Source: a virus
Virus record (IMG/VR): IMGVR_UViG_3300003690_000427
Span: 1-22,358 of that record
Strand: one strand, 5' to 3'
DNA: 22,358 nucleotides
The position numbers and the translations under genes were made by a program. This document shows positions 8,857-17,983 of this stretch, piece by piece. Numbering within the stretch: the first letter of the stretch is position 1; each line of letters starts with the position of its first letter. The notes beneath the pieces are model-generated. The model worked only from the letters and a program-made list of their open reading frames with translations, was not told the DNA's origin and made no database searches.

Positions 8857-9388
8857 TCATGTCTGACAATACTATATCATGATCAAGATTGACTTGTTCG
8901 TTGGCAAAAAATGTGAAATTATTATTATAGGATACTTTAATTTTTACATTTATTCCGGTGTCGTCCGAATCTTTTACTACAATTAAATCATATTCCAAAG
9001 GATAATTATTAAATTTTATGGACGGCTCTGTTGCAATTGCTATATTATCTTGGGGGTTGTTTGTCACCTCGTAAGTAAAAATGGAGTTTTCCTTATAATA
9101 TTTAACAATTCTTTTATCAGCATTTCTTGTTTGTTTAAACGTTGGCCAACCATACGGGCCATTACGATGTAAGTTTAATACAACAAGCTCAGTAACATCC
9201 GGAATCGTAGTAAACAAGGTGTTTTTATATGGAGATGGCCATGACCCCTCGCGAGACGCGGCGCCGCTGAGAGCCGTTGGATATCCTATACTGGAGGTTG
9301 TGTCTGAATCAGAACGAAAAAGAGAGCCACTCACAATTGGGTCATAAACATACGTATTCAGTCCTACAAAATCAATTTTATGTGCCAT
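8813..9388 (-). CDS. N-terminal part of a split large virion protein, 191 residues
   Basis: ATG at 9388-9386 follows GAGAG at 9398-9394 by 5 nt, and the stop of the upstream gene lies within 10 nt. The protein begins MAHKIDFVGLNTYVYDPIVS. Residues 74-88 read HRNGPYGWPTFKQTR, a motif I remember near the N-terminus of very large structural proteins of marine T4-like phages. In those it is followed by beta strands, then a YP...FWRDSR..RT region and an SQSMWPLD region. The latter two are present here, but in another frame just downstream (5755-8856). The frame stops at 8815-8813, about 40 bases after the other frame opens. The last residues (GRGRHDDNSGRRI) look like out-of-frame sequence. This is best read as the front of one interrupted gene. 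A truly separate 191-residue protein is possible but less likely. Confidence 0.85.
   Translation of the reverse strand: MAHKIDFVGLNTYVYDPIVSGSLFRSDSDTTSSIGYPTALSGAASREGSWPSPYKNTLFTTIPDVTELVVLNLHRNGPYGWPTFKQTRNADKRIVKYYKENSIFTYEVTNNPQDNIAIATEPSIKFNNYPLEYDLIVVKDSDDTGINVKIKVSYNNNFTFFANEQVNLDHDIVLSDMIGRGRHDDNSGRRI
8816..8856 (-). other. Frameshift window joining the two halves of the split gene (+1)
   Basis: The upstream frame (from ATG 9388) ends at TAA 8815-8813. The downstream frame is open from 8856, just after a TGA at 8859-8857. A single +1 shift (one extra base in the DNA, or one base skipped by the ribosome) anywhere in these 41 bases joins them. An extra G in the run read GACGAGGACGTC would be enough. 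The SD-like GAAGGA at 8824-8819 sits directly before TTTAA, but I see no CTT-TGA type +1 slippery site. An assembly or sequencing indel, a real mutation and programmed frameshifting are all open. Confidence 0.7.
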
Positions 9389-9397
9389 ATTTACTCT

Positions 9398-12300
9398 CTA
9401 TAGGGTAGATGATATATCTTCTGCAAATTCTGGGAAATTAACCGCAGAAACGAATGTATCATTACTAATAACTAGCCCAGATCTAGGAATGTATCCTGTA
9501 AATGAGCCACTGGTATATTCTGCTGGATCCAAAGCCTTGCTTCCCAATGAGGCCGTCAGCCATGTATATTGAAAATCTGTTCTCGGAATCGCATGCTGAA
9601 CCCAAAAATTATCATTTGCAAATCCCAGAGAGACATTTACATTTTCAGCACTAGCGTCATAGCTATATCTTCTTAATCTATTTCTAGGAATTTTATGAAT
9701 AGACGCCGTTGTTGGATAAGTATTGGTCAATACGGTACCGTATTCAGAATCGATGCCAAATTTGCCACAATGGCGCGTCAAAAGTGTTCTAAGGCCCTCT
9801 CGTTTTCCAATTTGAGAATTTACTCTTATTGTGCTACTTTCGCCAGATCCCGATCCGCGTACGCTAAGATTGCGGAATGGAATTGCGTTATAGGGAGAAT
9901 ATTCTTGCGATTTAAGGTCTAAATATCCAAGAGATTGAACCTCTGGGCCTCCAGGGGCTGAAAATTTGTTTGCTATAATAATGTTCGAGGAGGAAAAGTT
10001 TGTAATTTTTTTATTATTTGTCGTAGGGAATCGGTTACTACTCGTCATCGTCTGGGTTATATCACTATTTTTGCGACCAAAGAAGTTACCCTCGGCGTTC
10101 TCGGCAGGACTGGGTCCAAATAGAGAATTAATATTTGTGGTTGCCGTTAAGTTTCTTCCACTAGCCGTTAATAATGACGGCAAAGATGTACCACCATTTT
10201 TTGTAAATTCGGAACTATTAAGAGATCGTCCACCAGCATTAACAACTTCGTACATGTTGGTATAGTTTCCAATTACAGTGTGCGCCGGCGTACCAGAACC
10301 CGTTGTTTGCTGAATATTTCGAATATTAACCGGTCGTTTTGCGTACTCATCGCGGTATTTTGTTGCGCGAAGTCGACTGGGGTCTGGATAAGGACCACCA
10401 TAATCAGCACCAACAAAGCCAAAAGCGCCGGCGGCTAGCGTACCGCCACCAATCAACAATTGCCAAGCCTCCGGCCGGCTGTATTCATCGTGTAAATTGT
10501 TTAAAGTGGCGGTACCATCCTCGGTTTTTAAAGAAGTATTATATACATTTAAATCTACATGTCTAGATTGGTGACCCCCAACATATTTTTCAGTGAACGG
10601 ACCTTGCATTGGTATTTCGCTGAGAGGTCCATACGAATCATTATGAAGATTTACCGCATTCGCACCAGTAGCAAAACCGTTCATGAAATATTTAGAGTAT
10701 CCGCTGCGCACAGATGAACTAACAATATTAAATGGAAGTGCTATGGCACCTTTAAGTATATCTCCATAATCTTTTAAATCAGTGAAGTCGCGACCCAATT
10801 GAACAGAAGTGTTCAGTTTCTTTTTAACATTCGGAACAAGCTCGTCAACACACTCGGGCGTGAGAACAGTAAGAGGTACACTCCCTGTGCTTGGTGACGG
10901 GAGACCAACGGTTAAAACGTTTAAAGGAATTCCTAGGGATGTTGGGCCATGCGGATAAGTAGAATTGAATACAAATTCAGATTTTTTGGAATCATTAAAG
11001 TTTATGCCGCCGCGCAACTCTCTTACTCTACTAATAGAAAAACGTTGTGGTTCGGATAGAGTTCGAAGAACAAATGTAGAGCCGGTATAAGTCGTACCAT
11101 CGCTTTTGGCCAATACCGGCGCCGATCTAGAAACGTGCGTTGTAATAATTTCCTGTATCGTGTCTCTCTGGCCATCGACGGTAGCGTCTCCCGACGTGGC
11201 GCCGGCGGCGACTCTCTTGACCCTCTCCTTCCACCACTGACAATTCGAGCCGGTCTGCTCAACATTAGATACAGCAAGGGGGTGGTGATTGAATTTCCAA
11301 TTATAAAGAAGCTCGTTTATTCCAAGAACTGCAGATTCCGGATCCGGATGCTTCATTTCCAACGTTGGGAATTTATGACGGTGTTTTGATCTCTCTAAGA
11401 TATGACTTTCAATGATATTAAGGACGCCATCAGAAAAATTAGCATTAGCGGGAATCAACTCCGTTATCATCAGGCTCAAAGAATTATCAATCCACTTAAA
11501 GTATTCTAAAAACTTTTCTAGATCTGGTGTATTGTTCATCCTCTCAAAGAAAATTTGCCGAAGAATTCTGAATCCCTTATATTCGCCACGATATCTGTGA
11601 ACCGGTTCACCAATAAGGTTGTTAAATTCAACAATTCCACTAAAAAATTTTAATATTTCGTCTGAAATAACACTGTACATGCTTTTTTCAAACATGAAGT
11701 AATGATCAATCGGCTGGCTGGTCTTCAAAAATACCTTATCGGAACCCTCTCCGATGGATATCAGATCTGAACTGTTATTAACATCTGGCAATTGTTGTCT
11801 ATTCGTGAAAATATACTCAACATTAACAACATCCTTCTTGAAAGGCAGAAAGTTATTACCCTGGCCAGTGTGTTGGCGGTTTAATATTTTAGTAACCCAG
11901 CTATAACGATTGTTGATATTCGAAGAACCGGACGAAAGATCTTTCACAACAAAAGTCGCATCCGATGTTGTTGTGGTACCATCGCTATTTGGACCAGATC
12001 CAGTTACGCCCTCAAAGTCCCAATGCAGCGCTAGCGTTTGAGCCTTTGGAATATAAGATCCAGAAACACTATCGACCAGGAAAAACGCATTTTCCATTGG
12101 ATAGTCCACTCCAAAGTTACGAGGATCCCGCGCGTGGGACTTTATTTCATCATCCGAAAGATAAGAATACCAATATTTAGCAGACAACACCTTTACATCT
12201 GTTTTCTGTTGTATTGTGCCGGTAATGTTTTCTCTATGCGCCCCAACAAACAGGCGTCGTGGAGTATGTAAAAAGGCAAATGCGGATCCTGTTGAGACTG

Positions 12301-14758
12301 ACGCCGTTAAAGTAAATTCATTCTCTACCAAATCGCCATATAATTGAATACCGTGAAATTCTAATTTATAATCATCATCTAGTGTGCCAGAAACAATACC
12401 CTGTACAGGAGAATTATTCGGCTTAAGCCGTATAGCAAAGGTCCACTTGTTATTATCATATAGATTTTTGTAAAGACTGCTGGTTAGTGTCGTATTGAAA
12501 GTGTATAACGAACTAGTCAACATGAACCGCGCATGCGGAGAATCAATCTTATCGCGAAGAGCAAGTATTTGAAAGCTCGCGCTGTCTGGGCTACGCCATG
12601 ATAAATTAGTACCAGTGGTGCCGTCTGCCTCATGCATGCCAAAGAGAGACGACGAAAGGACATTGGTGTCGAAATAATTTACTGCATCTGATTCTGGCTT
12701 TTTAGGGAAAACTATATCAACTTCGGCAGTATTTGATATAAAGGCTTCTAGGTTATACCCTTCGGATCCGGATATAAAGCCAACAGAATCGCCATTATCG
12801 ACGTCCTCATACTGATAAACAACACCGCCGGCGCGATCAGGACCATTAAAATCAATTATTTTTTTCTTTGTACTAGTATTTCTATAATTATTTAATAGCT
12901 CGTAGGTGCTATTGTTCGCATATAGACGAATATTAATTAATTCATCGTCAACCCCAAAGCATCGAATAAGATTGCGGAAAGATTTCTCAGTTCCCTTTGA
13001 TTTATATATCGCCGTTAAGTTGTTATAAATATTGATATAAATCAGATTTTTAATATCTGACAAATCTTTGGTGAAATCAAAATCATCATTCCTGGCTAAA
13101 AACTTTTCTAATATGTCCGAATCGATCAATATTTCCGAAGTGGTGAGTCCCTGAGATGATAACAGTTCTTTGGCAAATGGCAACGGCTTATAGGAAGAAC
13201 TGGGATAGGACATGTTCCGAAGTTTAGGCATCGCCGCTATTTGTGCGTGTAAAGTATCGAAATAACTTGATAAAATCTGTACTAATTGGCCCAAATGGCC
13301 CTGTCCCCGACTGTCCTCTTCATCGCGGATCCACATAGGAATGGAGTTTATTATATTAGAATTATTGGTATAATCGTATGTGGCGCCCTTGTCCCTGTAA
13401 GTCGAATAAGTAGACCTAACATCCGGATGGAAATCGTAAATTATAGGATCTCTAAATTCAGTCGAACTTGCACTGGCTATCACCATAGCGGAAGATGTCA
13501 AACGTGCGTGAGTTCCGGGATATCCTATCCAATCTCCGTTGGATATGCGTCCGGAATAATCTAAAATCGTCGCGTCTGTCGAGGACGTCTGTGTTGTACC
13601 TTCGTTGAATTTGTAATAAATTCCCAGGTCAACATTGGCATCATCTGTATTTGTGCCGCCATTGACTTGTGTCCACCAATTTTTTCCAACTTCAGCAGAC
13701 GAGCGAGAATCTTTCCAAAATCTAAACTCATCAATTGAAGCAGATAATTTACCCCAACCGTCTGTCGGAGAATCGAGCAAAACACCAGTCGGCGCTGTCA
13801 ACAGGGCGCCTATCCTAGCCTTTAATCCACCGGTTATCTCATTTATTGAGGTTCCTGTAACAACAGTCTGTAATAAGTTACCATCTTGATAAAATTTTAT
13901 TTTTCCATCACTACCGGTATTTTCAAAAACAAACGCATAATGGTGCCACGCATTAAGAGAGGAAGTTGTTAAAGAATCTCCAATTGGAACGTTAAGATAT
14001 CCAGACGAGCCAGAATATACTGTCACCAAAAACGGAGAAGTGTCATTTAAAGAAGTGGCGCCTGTAATTTCAATTCTGAGACGACCGTAGGATCCGACCG
14101 ATTGTGTTGCACTATTCCAGACATCAAATATGATTTCTTTTTTAGTTAAAGAAGTACTCCAACTACCGGTTGGCTTTTGTAGCCAAAATTCTATAGTGTT
14201 TCCAGTTGATAAGTCAAGTTGTAAATTTGAGGCGCGCTTTTTGCTTGTATCATATAGATTTGAATCGGCAAACGTCTTGTATGTTTCACCAGCAACCACA
14301 CCATCGCTAGCGGTATGGGGACCGCCATATATCATAATATATTCAGCGGTTGCCGGAAGTCCATAGCCAGCAAGAACGCTACTGCCGGCTGCTGCTTGTC
14401 CCCAGCCATCAGCGGACATAATAATGTGGCCATTTGTCCGGGGGTAGATTTTATCAAATACGTATTTATCTAAATAAGAGGAAGAATTTTCGTATCTTTG
14501 TTTTTCGGAAAGTGCTCCATCATACGGATATTCATTATAGATCCTTGTGATGGCGTCGACATAATATCTCTCAGCAGAACCATACTTAACAAAATTGGAC
14601 GCAGTAGTAAAATCTATTTCCGGTTCGAACCTTTCAATATCTTGTACTTTTGCTCTAATATATCGTTCGGATTCTACTTCAGAACCCTTTTCGTTGAGTG
14701 AGGCAGAAGCCAGAATCTTTGATGATTGGTTTTTCTCAAAAAGCTTTTTTAAACTCAT
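9398..14758 (-). CDS. Giant LamG-domain virion protein, 1786 residues
   Basis: ATG at 14758 overlaps the previous gene's stop as ATGA. The N-terminus (residues 1-110) is charged and contains FEPEIDFTTASNFVKYGSAE. A clear LamG/concanavalin A-like domain fills about 176-410: NTIEFWLQKPTGSW, the hallmark WHHYAFVF at 271-278, FYQDGNLLQTVV and the closing SIDEFRFWKDSRS at 341-352. A second, more diverged jelly-roll spans about 700-870 (NKWTFAIRLKP, RRLFVGAHRENITG, RDPRNFGVDYP). Later come KFLEYFKWIDNSLSLMITEL (about 1082-1105), GPFTEKYVGGHQSRHVDLN (about 1385-1402) and YRDEYAKRPVNIRNIQQ (about 1467-1483). I remember these last motifs from large structural proteins of marine myoviruses. LamG folds often bind glycans, so contact with the host surface or another virion protein is plausible but inferred. 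No enzyme motif is seen. It follows gp6 and the DNRLRE-like gene in the baseplate cluster. Confidence 0.93.
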   Translation of the reverse strand: MSLKKLFEKNQSSKILASASLNEKGSEVESERYIRAKVQDIERFEPEIDFTTASNFVKYGSAERYYVDAITRIYNEYPYDGALSEKQRYENSSSYLDKYVFDKIYPRTNGHIIMSADGWGQAAAGSSVLAGYGLPATAEYIMIYGGPHTASDGVVAGETYKTFADSNLYDTSKKRASNLQLDLSTGNTIEFWLQKPTGSWSTSLTKKEIIFDVWNSATQSVGSYGRLRIEITGATSLNDTSPFLVTVYSGSSGYLNVPIGDSLTTSSLNAWHHYAFVFENTGSDGKIKFYQDGNLLQTVVTGTSINEITGGLKARIGALLTAPTGVLLDSPTDGWGKLSASIDEFRFWKDSRSSAEVGKNWWTQVNGGTNTDDANVDLGIYYKFNEGTTQTSSTDATILDYSGRISNGDWIGYPGTHARLTSSAMVIASASSTEFRDPIIYDFHPDVRSTYSTYRDKGATYDYTNNSNIINSIPMWIRDEEDSRGQGHLGQLVQILSSYFDTLHAQIAAMPKLRNMSYPSSSYKPLPFAKELLSSQGLTTSEILIDSDILEKFLARNDDFDFTKDLSDIKNLIYINIYNNLTAIYKSKGTEKSFRNLIRCFGVDDELINIRLYANNSTYELLNNYRNTSTKKKIIDFNGPDRAGGVVYQYEDVDNGDSVGFISGSEGYNLEAFISNTAEVDIVFPKKPESDAVNYFDTNVLSSSLFGMHEADGTTGTNLSWRSPDSASFQILALRDKIDSPHARFMLTSSLYTFNTTLTSSLYKNLYDNNKWTFAIRLKPNNSPVQGIVSGTLDDDYKLEFHGIQLYGDLVENEFTLTASVSTGSAFAFLHTPRRLFVGAHRENITGTIQQKTDVKVLSAKYWYSYLSDDEIKSHARDPRNFGVDYPMENAFFLVDSVSGSYIPKAQTLALHWDFEGVTGSGPNSDGTTTTSDATFVVKDLSSGSSNINNRYSWVTKILNRQHTGQGNNFLPFKKDVVNVEYIFTNRQQLPDVNNSSDLISIGEGSDKVFLKTSQPIDHYFMFEKSMYSVISDEILKFFSGIVEFNNLIGEPVHRYRGEYKGFRILRQIFFERMNNTPDLEKFLEYFKWIDNSLSLMITELIPANANFSDGVLNIIESHILERSKHRHKFPTLEMKHPDPESAVLGINELLYNWKFNHHPLAVSNVEQTGSNCQWWKERVKRVAAGATSGDATVDGQRDTIQEIITTHVSRSAPVLAKSDGTTYTGSTFVLRTLSEPQRFSISRVRELRGGINFNDSKKSEFVFNSTYPHGPTSLGIPLNVLTVGLPSPSTGSVPLTVLTPECVDELVPNVKKKLNTSVQLGRDFTDLKDYGDILKGAIALPFNIVSSSVRSGYSKYFMNGFATGANAVNLHNDSYGPLSEIPMQGPFTEKYVGGHQSRHVDLNVYNTSLKTEDGTATLNNLHDEYSRPEAWQLLIGGGTLAAGAFGFVGADYGGPYPDPSRLRATKYRDEYAKRPVNIRNIQQTTGSGTPAHTVIGNYTNMYEVVNAGGRSLNSSEFTKNGGTSLPSLLTASGRNLTATTNINSLFGPSPAENAEGNFFGRKNSDITQTMTSSNRFPTTNNKKITNFSSSNIIIANKFSAPGGPEVQSLGYLDLKSQEYSPYNAIPFRNLSVRGSGSGESSTIRVNSQIGKREGLRTLLTRHCGKFGIDSEYGTVLTNTYPTTASIHKIPRNRLRRYSYDASAENVNVSLGFANDNFWVQHAIPRTDFQYTWLTASLGSKALDPAEYTSGSFTGYIPRSGLVISNDTFVSAVNFPEFAEDISSTL

Positions 14759-16260
14759 ATTCTCTCAACTCTGAATTTAAACGTGTAGGGCTGTTCTTGC
14801 CAACCACCGGCGGAATCATTATAGAAAGAAAACTTAATCCCATATTGATAGCCAGGATCCAGCATTGACATGTCTAGATCAAAATAGCTTCCAGACTTGT
14901 CATATGATAAGAAAGAGTAATAATAACTTCCGGTACCATACGGAATCGCCTTAAGGTCATCTACTGTTCTGTAAATCATGTAAGATGCGCTTTCAATAAT
15001 ATTTCCAATCACTTCAGATGTGGCCCGGGAATAAATATTTGGACTCCAATTCTTGTCCCTTACAAAAAGCCTAAATCGAGCGGTTTCATAATTGTCGTAC
15101 TTCTGCTTCAAATTTGTTATAGAAAGCACATATCTATTTGATGGGCTTACCAGTTCTGCTTCCTCGGCCATGGGCCTAATTGAACCAGTAAAATAGCGGG
15201 TGCTTCCGGAATACCAAACATCAAACAAATTGGTAAGCGGTACCTTGGAGGATGTGATGGCAACGCTGCAGCTATAAATTCCCGTCGATACATAACCGGC
15301 TGTGGCGTATTCGGTAGAATCCGCCGTAACATGCGTATCGTCTTGTACTAATGTTAATTTACTACCAGAAGGCGCCGCATTATCTAACGAACCAGAGTAC
15401 AGACTAGTTCTCAATAGTCCAGTTCCAACATCGGGAATATTGGCAAGCTTGCCGCGAACAATGTTGTACAGATAAAGTGTATTTAGATTATCCTCCGCCG
15501 GAGCCAGAGAACTACTATAATAAAAATTGCCTCGATCATCTCTTGTCCGCGAGTCCCACCGTGCTTCAATAATCGGTCGTTTAAAGAAAAATTCTGATGT
15601 TCTAGAGGAGAATTTTTTAGTATAAAAAGTCTCGCTGATTTCAGCAAATGAACGCGAAAGGGAGTCGGAGTTACCGGTTAGCGTTCCCGACATTCGAATT
15701 AATAATCCGTAATTATCGTACGTTTCAGCAATCCAATACTCTACCAAGTCAGTTATGTCAATGTCCAAATCCTCATTACCGATATACATATTTTGAGTAT
15801 AAATCAGATCCCCGGAAGATGTATGGGCGGATCCACCCGTCATTGACCAGGCAGTTGTGCTGCTAGCAGACATCCAATTGGATTCCCCGGAATCAAGATA
15901 CTCATCCATATCAACGCCGCGGCCCTCGTCCCAAGATTGGGAAGTCGCGAAAATCTGCAAATTATAGTTTTGGGGCAGCGTCTGCGAGTGTTTGACGTTA
16001 TACATCTTAAGATAAAAACTCGTACTTCCGCTAGCTGCAATTGTATTAGATGTTCTATCCGTGCTAATATCACTAATAGGAAATTTAATTAAAATTCGCG
16101 CCTCTTCAAAAGACGCAGATGATGCTTGCTGGTAAATGTTAAAAGTTTCCAAGGAGTCGGCTAGGCCCATATTAGAGCCGGTACCTCTCTTTTTCAGATC
16201 GCTTTTATACGCATTTGTGATAGTACCATCTGCGTCTGCAAAATATCTTTTAATGGCCAT
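14755..16260 (-). CDS. Putative baseplate or tail protein with a DNRLRE-like beta domain, 501 residues
   Basis: ATG at 16260 overlaps the gp6 stop by 1 nt (TAATG), with AGAGGA about 12 nt upstream, so translation is probably coupled to gp6. The N-terminus is MAIKRYFADADGTITNAYKS. Residues 33-210 follow the pattern of DNRLRE-type surface beta domains: ARILIKFPISDI (54-65), then a strand with SFYLKMYNVKHSQTL (81-95), SQSWDEGRG (107-115), an Asn-Trp dipeptide, and DIDITDLVEYWIAETYDNYG (166-185), the usual 'D.T..V..W......N.G' ending. The rest is beta-rich and reaches FKFRVERI at the C-terminus without any catalytic motif. DNRLRE domains are known from secreted and cell-surface adhesion or structural proteins. 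Its use on a phage tail here is inferred from position. It could be the functional stand-in for one of T4 gp7 to gp10, but I see no direct similarity to them. Confidence 0.88.
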   Translation of the reverse strand: MAIKRYFADADGTITNAYKSDLKKRGTGSNMGLADSLETFNIYQQASSASFEEARILIKFPISDISTDRTSNTIAASGSTSFYLKMYNVKHSQTLPQNYNLQIFATSQSWDEGRGVDMDEYLDSGESNWMSASSTTAWSMTGGSAHTSSGDLIYTQNMYIGNEDLDIDITDLVEYWIAETYDNYGLLIRMSGTLTGNSDSLSRSFAEISETFYTKKFSSRTSEFFFKRPIIEARWDSRTRDDRGNFYYSSSLAPAEDNLNTLYLYNIVRGKLANIPDVGTGLLRTSLYSGSLDNAAPSGSKLTLVQDDTHVTADSTEYATAGYVSTGIYSCSVAITSSKVPLTNLFDVWYSGSTRYFTGSIRPMAEEAELVSPSNRYVLSITNLKQKYDNYETARFRLFVRDKNWSPNIYSRATSEVIGNIIESASYMIYRTVDDLKAIPYGTGSYYYSFLSYDKSGSYFDLDMSMLDPGYQYGIKFSFYNDSAGGWQEQPYTFKFRVERI

Positions 16261-17948
16261 TAAACAACTGTTCCTCTGATGTCAGAATCTGGGAATTTAA
16301 TTTCAAAAACAACATTTTTCGGCGCCATAATATATCTACCATCTGCTGATTTCATAGCTTCAATTGGAAAAAAGGTAGAAGCATAATCGCCACCTTTCTT
16401 GATTACAACATCTATACTTTCAACATCAACAACTCCATCAACTTTATTTAAAAGCTTCATGGTTCTAGATATCTCAAATGGCTGTCCGATCATTTGCTTA
16501 TTAGAATATTCCTCTTTTAGAATGGTTACGCATTTCTCTAAGACATCGTATTTATTAAAATTTTGTTCGGCAACAACCTTAAAATGTACCGCAAGATTAA
16601 CTATTAATGCATCTAGCAAATCAATCGTATCATTTATCATCTTATGCTGAGAAAGCCAAGTTTTTACATTATTCTTAATTGTACTGTTCGCTGTAGATAA
16701 GTTTCGACTTTCATCCTCGGATATCAAATAAATATTTAAATTTCTCCGGAGTGAGTCGTTGTCGGTCATTACACGACAGCGCTTAATAGCGCCATATTTG
16801 CCGGGCATCGAATAAATAAAACTTTCATAATCTTGCGCTGTCACTGCCCTATTTTGAGTTGCAAAAAAGTCCTTTGAGCGGATCCGCAACTCATCGGCCG
16901 ATGGGATTTGAGAATCGCCAGAAATTGGCCCCTCATTTAATACCTCCAAAGTCACGCTGGGATTAATCCGATAATTAACGGTCAATGTTGTATCGGACGG
17001 ACCTATGCCAAATTTATCTGTATTTAATAATTTATAGGGATCAAAGTTAACATCTGAGACGTAGGATTTTCCAATAGCGTCAATCACAACATCAGAAGGA
17101 TCGGCCACATTATTAATTTTAATATCCTCTTCGGAACCAAATCCAAATTGTAAATATATATCATTCAAGCCATCGCGCTCAACAGTAAAACGCCTAGCAA
17201 CCAAGGCCGGCTTTATTATTGACGGCGTATTATCGGTACCAAAATTTGGATTTGGAAATTCCTTAAGGACAACGTTTTGAGACAAGTAATCAACTTCAAA
17301 ATATTCATTCCCCTCGGCATCAAAAACAGACATCATTTCAGTAAAGCTTCTACTGCGCAACTTCACTTTTCGAAACCGCTCAAATGAACCGACTGAAATA
17401 TCTTGTGTAACAAAGTCTCCGGAGGTGACTCGCCCGGGCATTCGAATGGCATAATAAGTCGGTAATCCACTAGTTGGATTCACGCGCGCGGCGACAGTAA
17501 TTGCTTCGCTACTGTTGAAATTTACATTTTCGGTTAATATAAAGTTTACACCATTCTTCGAAGAAAGCATGGTACCTCTTTTAAGAATAGGAATATAATC
17601 AGCATTTGGTCCCAAGCCCAAAGTGTTTGCGGGTACCAGAATATAGAGAGAAACTATACCATTCGCAGCGGGCTTGCCCCTATATTTATAGCCCAATTGC
17701 CTTGAATGTCTTAAGACGTTGTTGTACTCAATGGCAGTATCAAAAAACGATTCATTAACATTATAATCTACATAATATGAAAGAATATCGCCAACATAAG
17801 AGACTGTATCGATCATCAGGGAGCCGAAGCTGGCTTCGCTAAAATCCTTATAAGTATCCGGATAATAGCGGCGCGCATAATCTTCTAAATCTCTTTTTAT
17901 ACTATTAAAATCTCTACTAGTATATTTTATTGGTACCTTTTTGGCCAT
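16260..17948 (-). CDS. gp6: Baseplate wedge protein, gp6/J-like
   Basis: ATG at 17948 has AAGGA (17961-17957) 8 nt upstream. The N-terminus YTSRDFNSIKRDLEDYARRY followed by SEASFGSLMIDTVSYVGD and YNVNESFFDTA (residues 9-72) is the classic opening of T4 gp6-type baseplate wedge proteins and the J-like family. The middle has FGFGSEEDI. About residues 320-390 carry VNYRINPSV, ADELRIRSKDFFATQNRAVT and AQDYESFIYSMPGKYGAIKR, the conserved block with 'F..QNRAVT..DYE'. At 562 residues it is somewhat shorter than T4 gp6 (about 660). In T4, gp6 dimers link the six wedges into the inner baseplate ring, interacting with gp25 and gp53; the same role is expected here. It follows the gp25 gene by 35 nt. This is a firm family call, and the conserved blocks are all in place. 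Confidence 0.95.
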   Translation of the reverse strand: MAKKVPIKYTSRDFNSIKRDLEDYARRYYPDTYKDFSEASFGSLMIDTVSYVGDILSYYVDYNVNESFFDTAIEYNNVLRHSRQLGYKYRGKPAANGIVSLYILVPANTLGLGPNADYIPILKRGTMLSSKNGVNFILTENVNFNSSEAITVAARVNPTSGLPTYYAIRMPGRVTSGDFVTQDISVGSFERFRKVKLRSRSFTEMMSVFDAEGNEYFEVDYLSQNVVLKEFPNPNFGTDNTPSIIKPALVARRFTVERDGLNDIYLQFGFGSEEDIKINNVADPSDVVIDAIGKSYVSDVNFDPYKLLNTDKFGIGPSDTTLTVNYRINPSVTLEVLNEGPISGDSQIPSADELRIRSKDFFATQNRAVTAQDYESFIYSMPGKYGAIKRCRVMTDNDSLRRNLNIYLISEDESRNLSTANSTIKNNVKTWLSQHKMINDTIDLLDALIVNLAVHFKVVAEQNFNKYDVLEKCVTILKEEYSNKQMIGQPFEISRTMKLLNKVDGVVDVESIDVVIKKGGDYASTFFPIEAMKSADGRYIMAPKNVVFEIKFPDSDIRGTVV

Positions 17949-17983
17949 AATCTATTTCCTTTCTTAAATAAGTAGTGAAAATG

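Noticed and set aside
11023-11389. Overlapping open frames on both strands (minus 11023-11277, plus 11135-11389)
   Set aside because: Both lie wholly inside the 1786-residue LamG gene in other frames and have no ribosome site or recognisable protein.
13561-13785. Minus-strand 74-codon frame inside the LamG domain region
   Set aside because: It is a shifted-frame shadow; the main frame encodes the clear LamG residues at this position.
17683-17690. TATAAATA on the minus strand, identical to the T4 late promoter consensus
   Set aside because: It lies inside the gp6 coding sequence as Tyr-Lys-Tyr codons near the N-terminus, with no gene start just downstream, so chance is the simplest reading.
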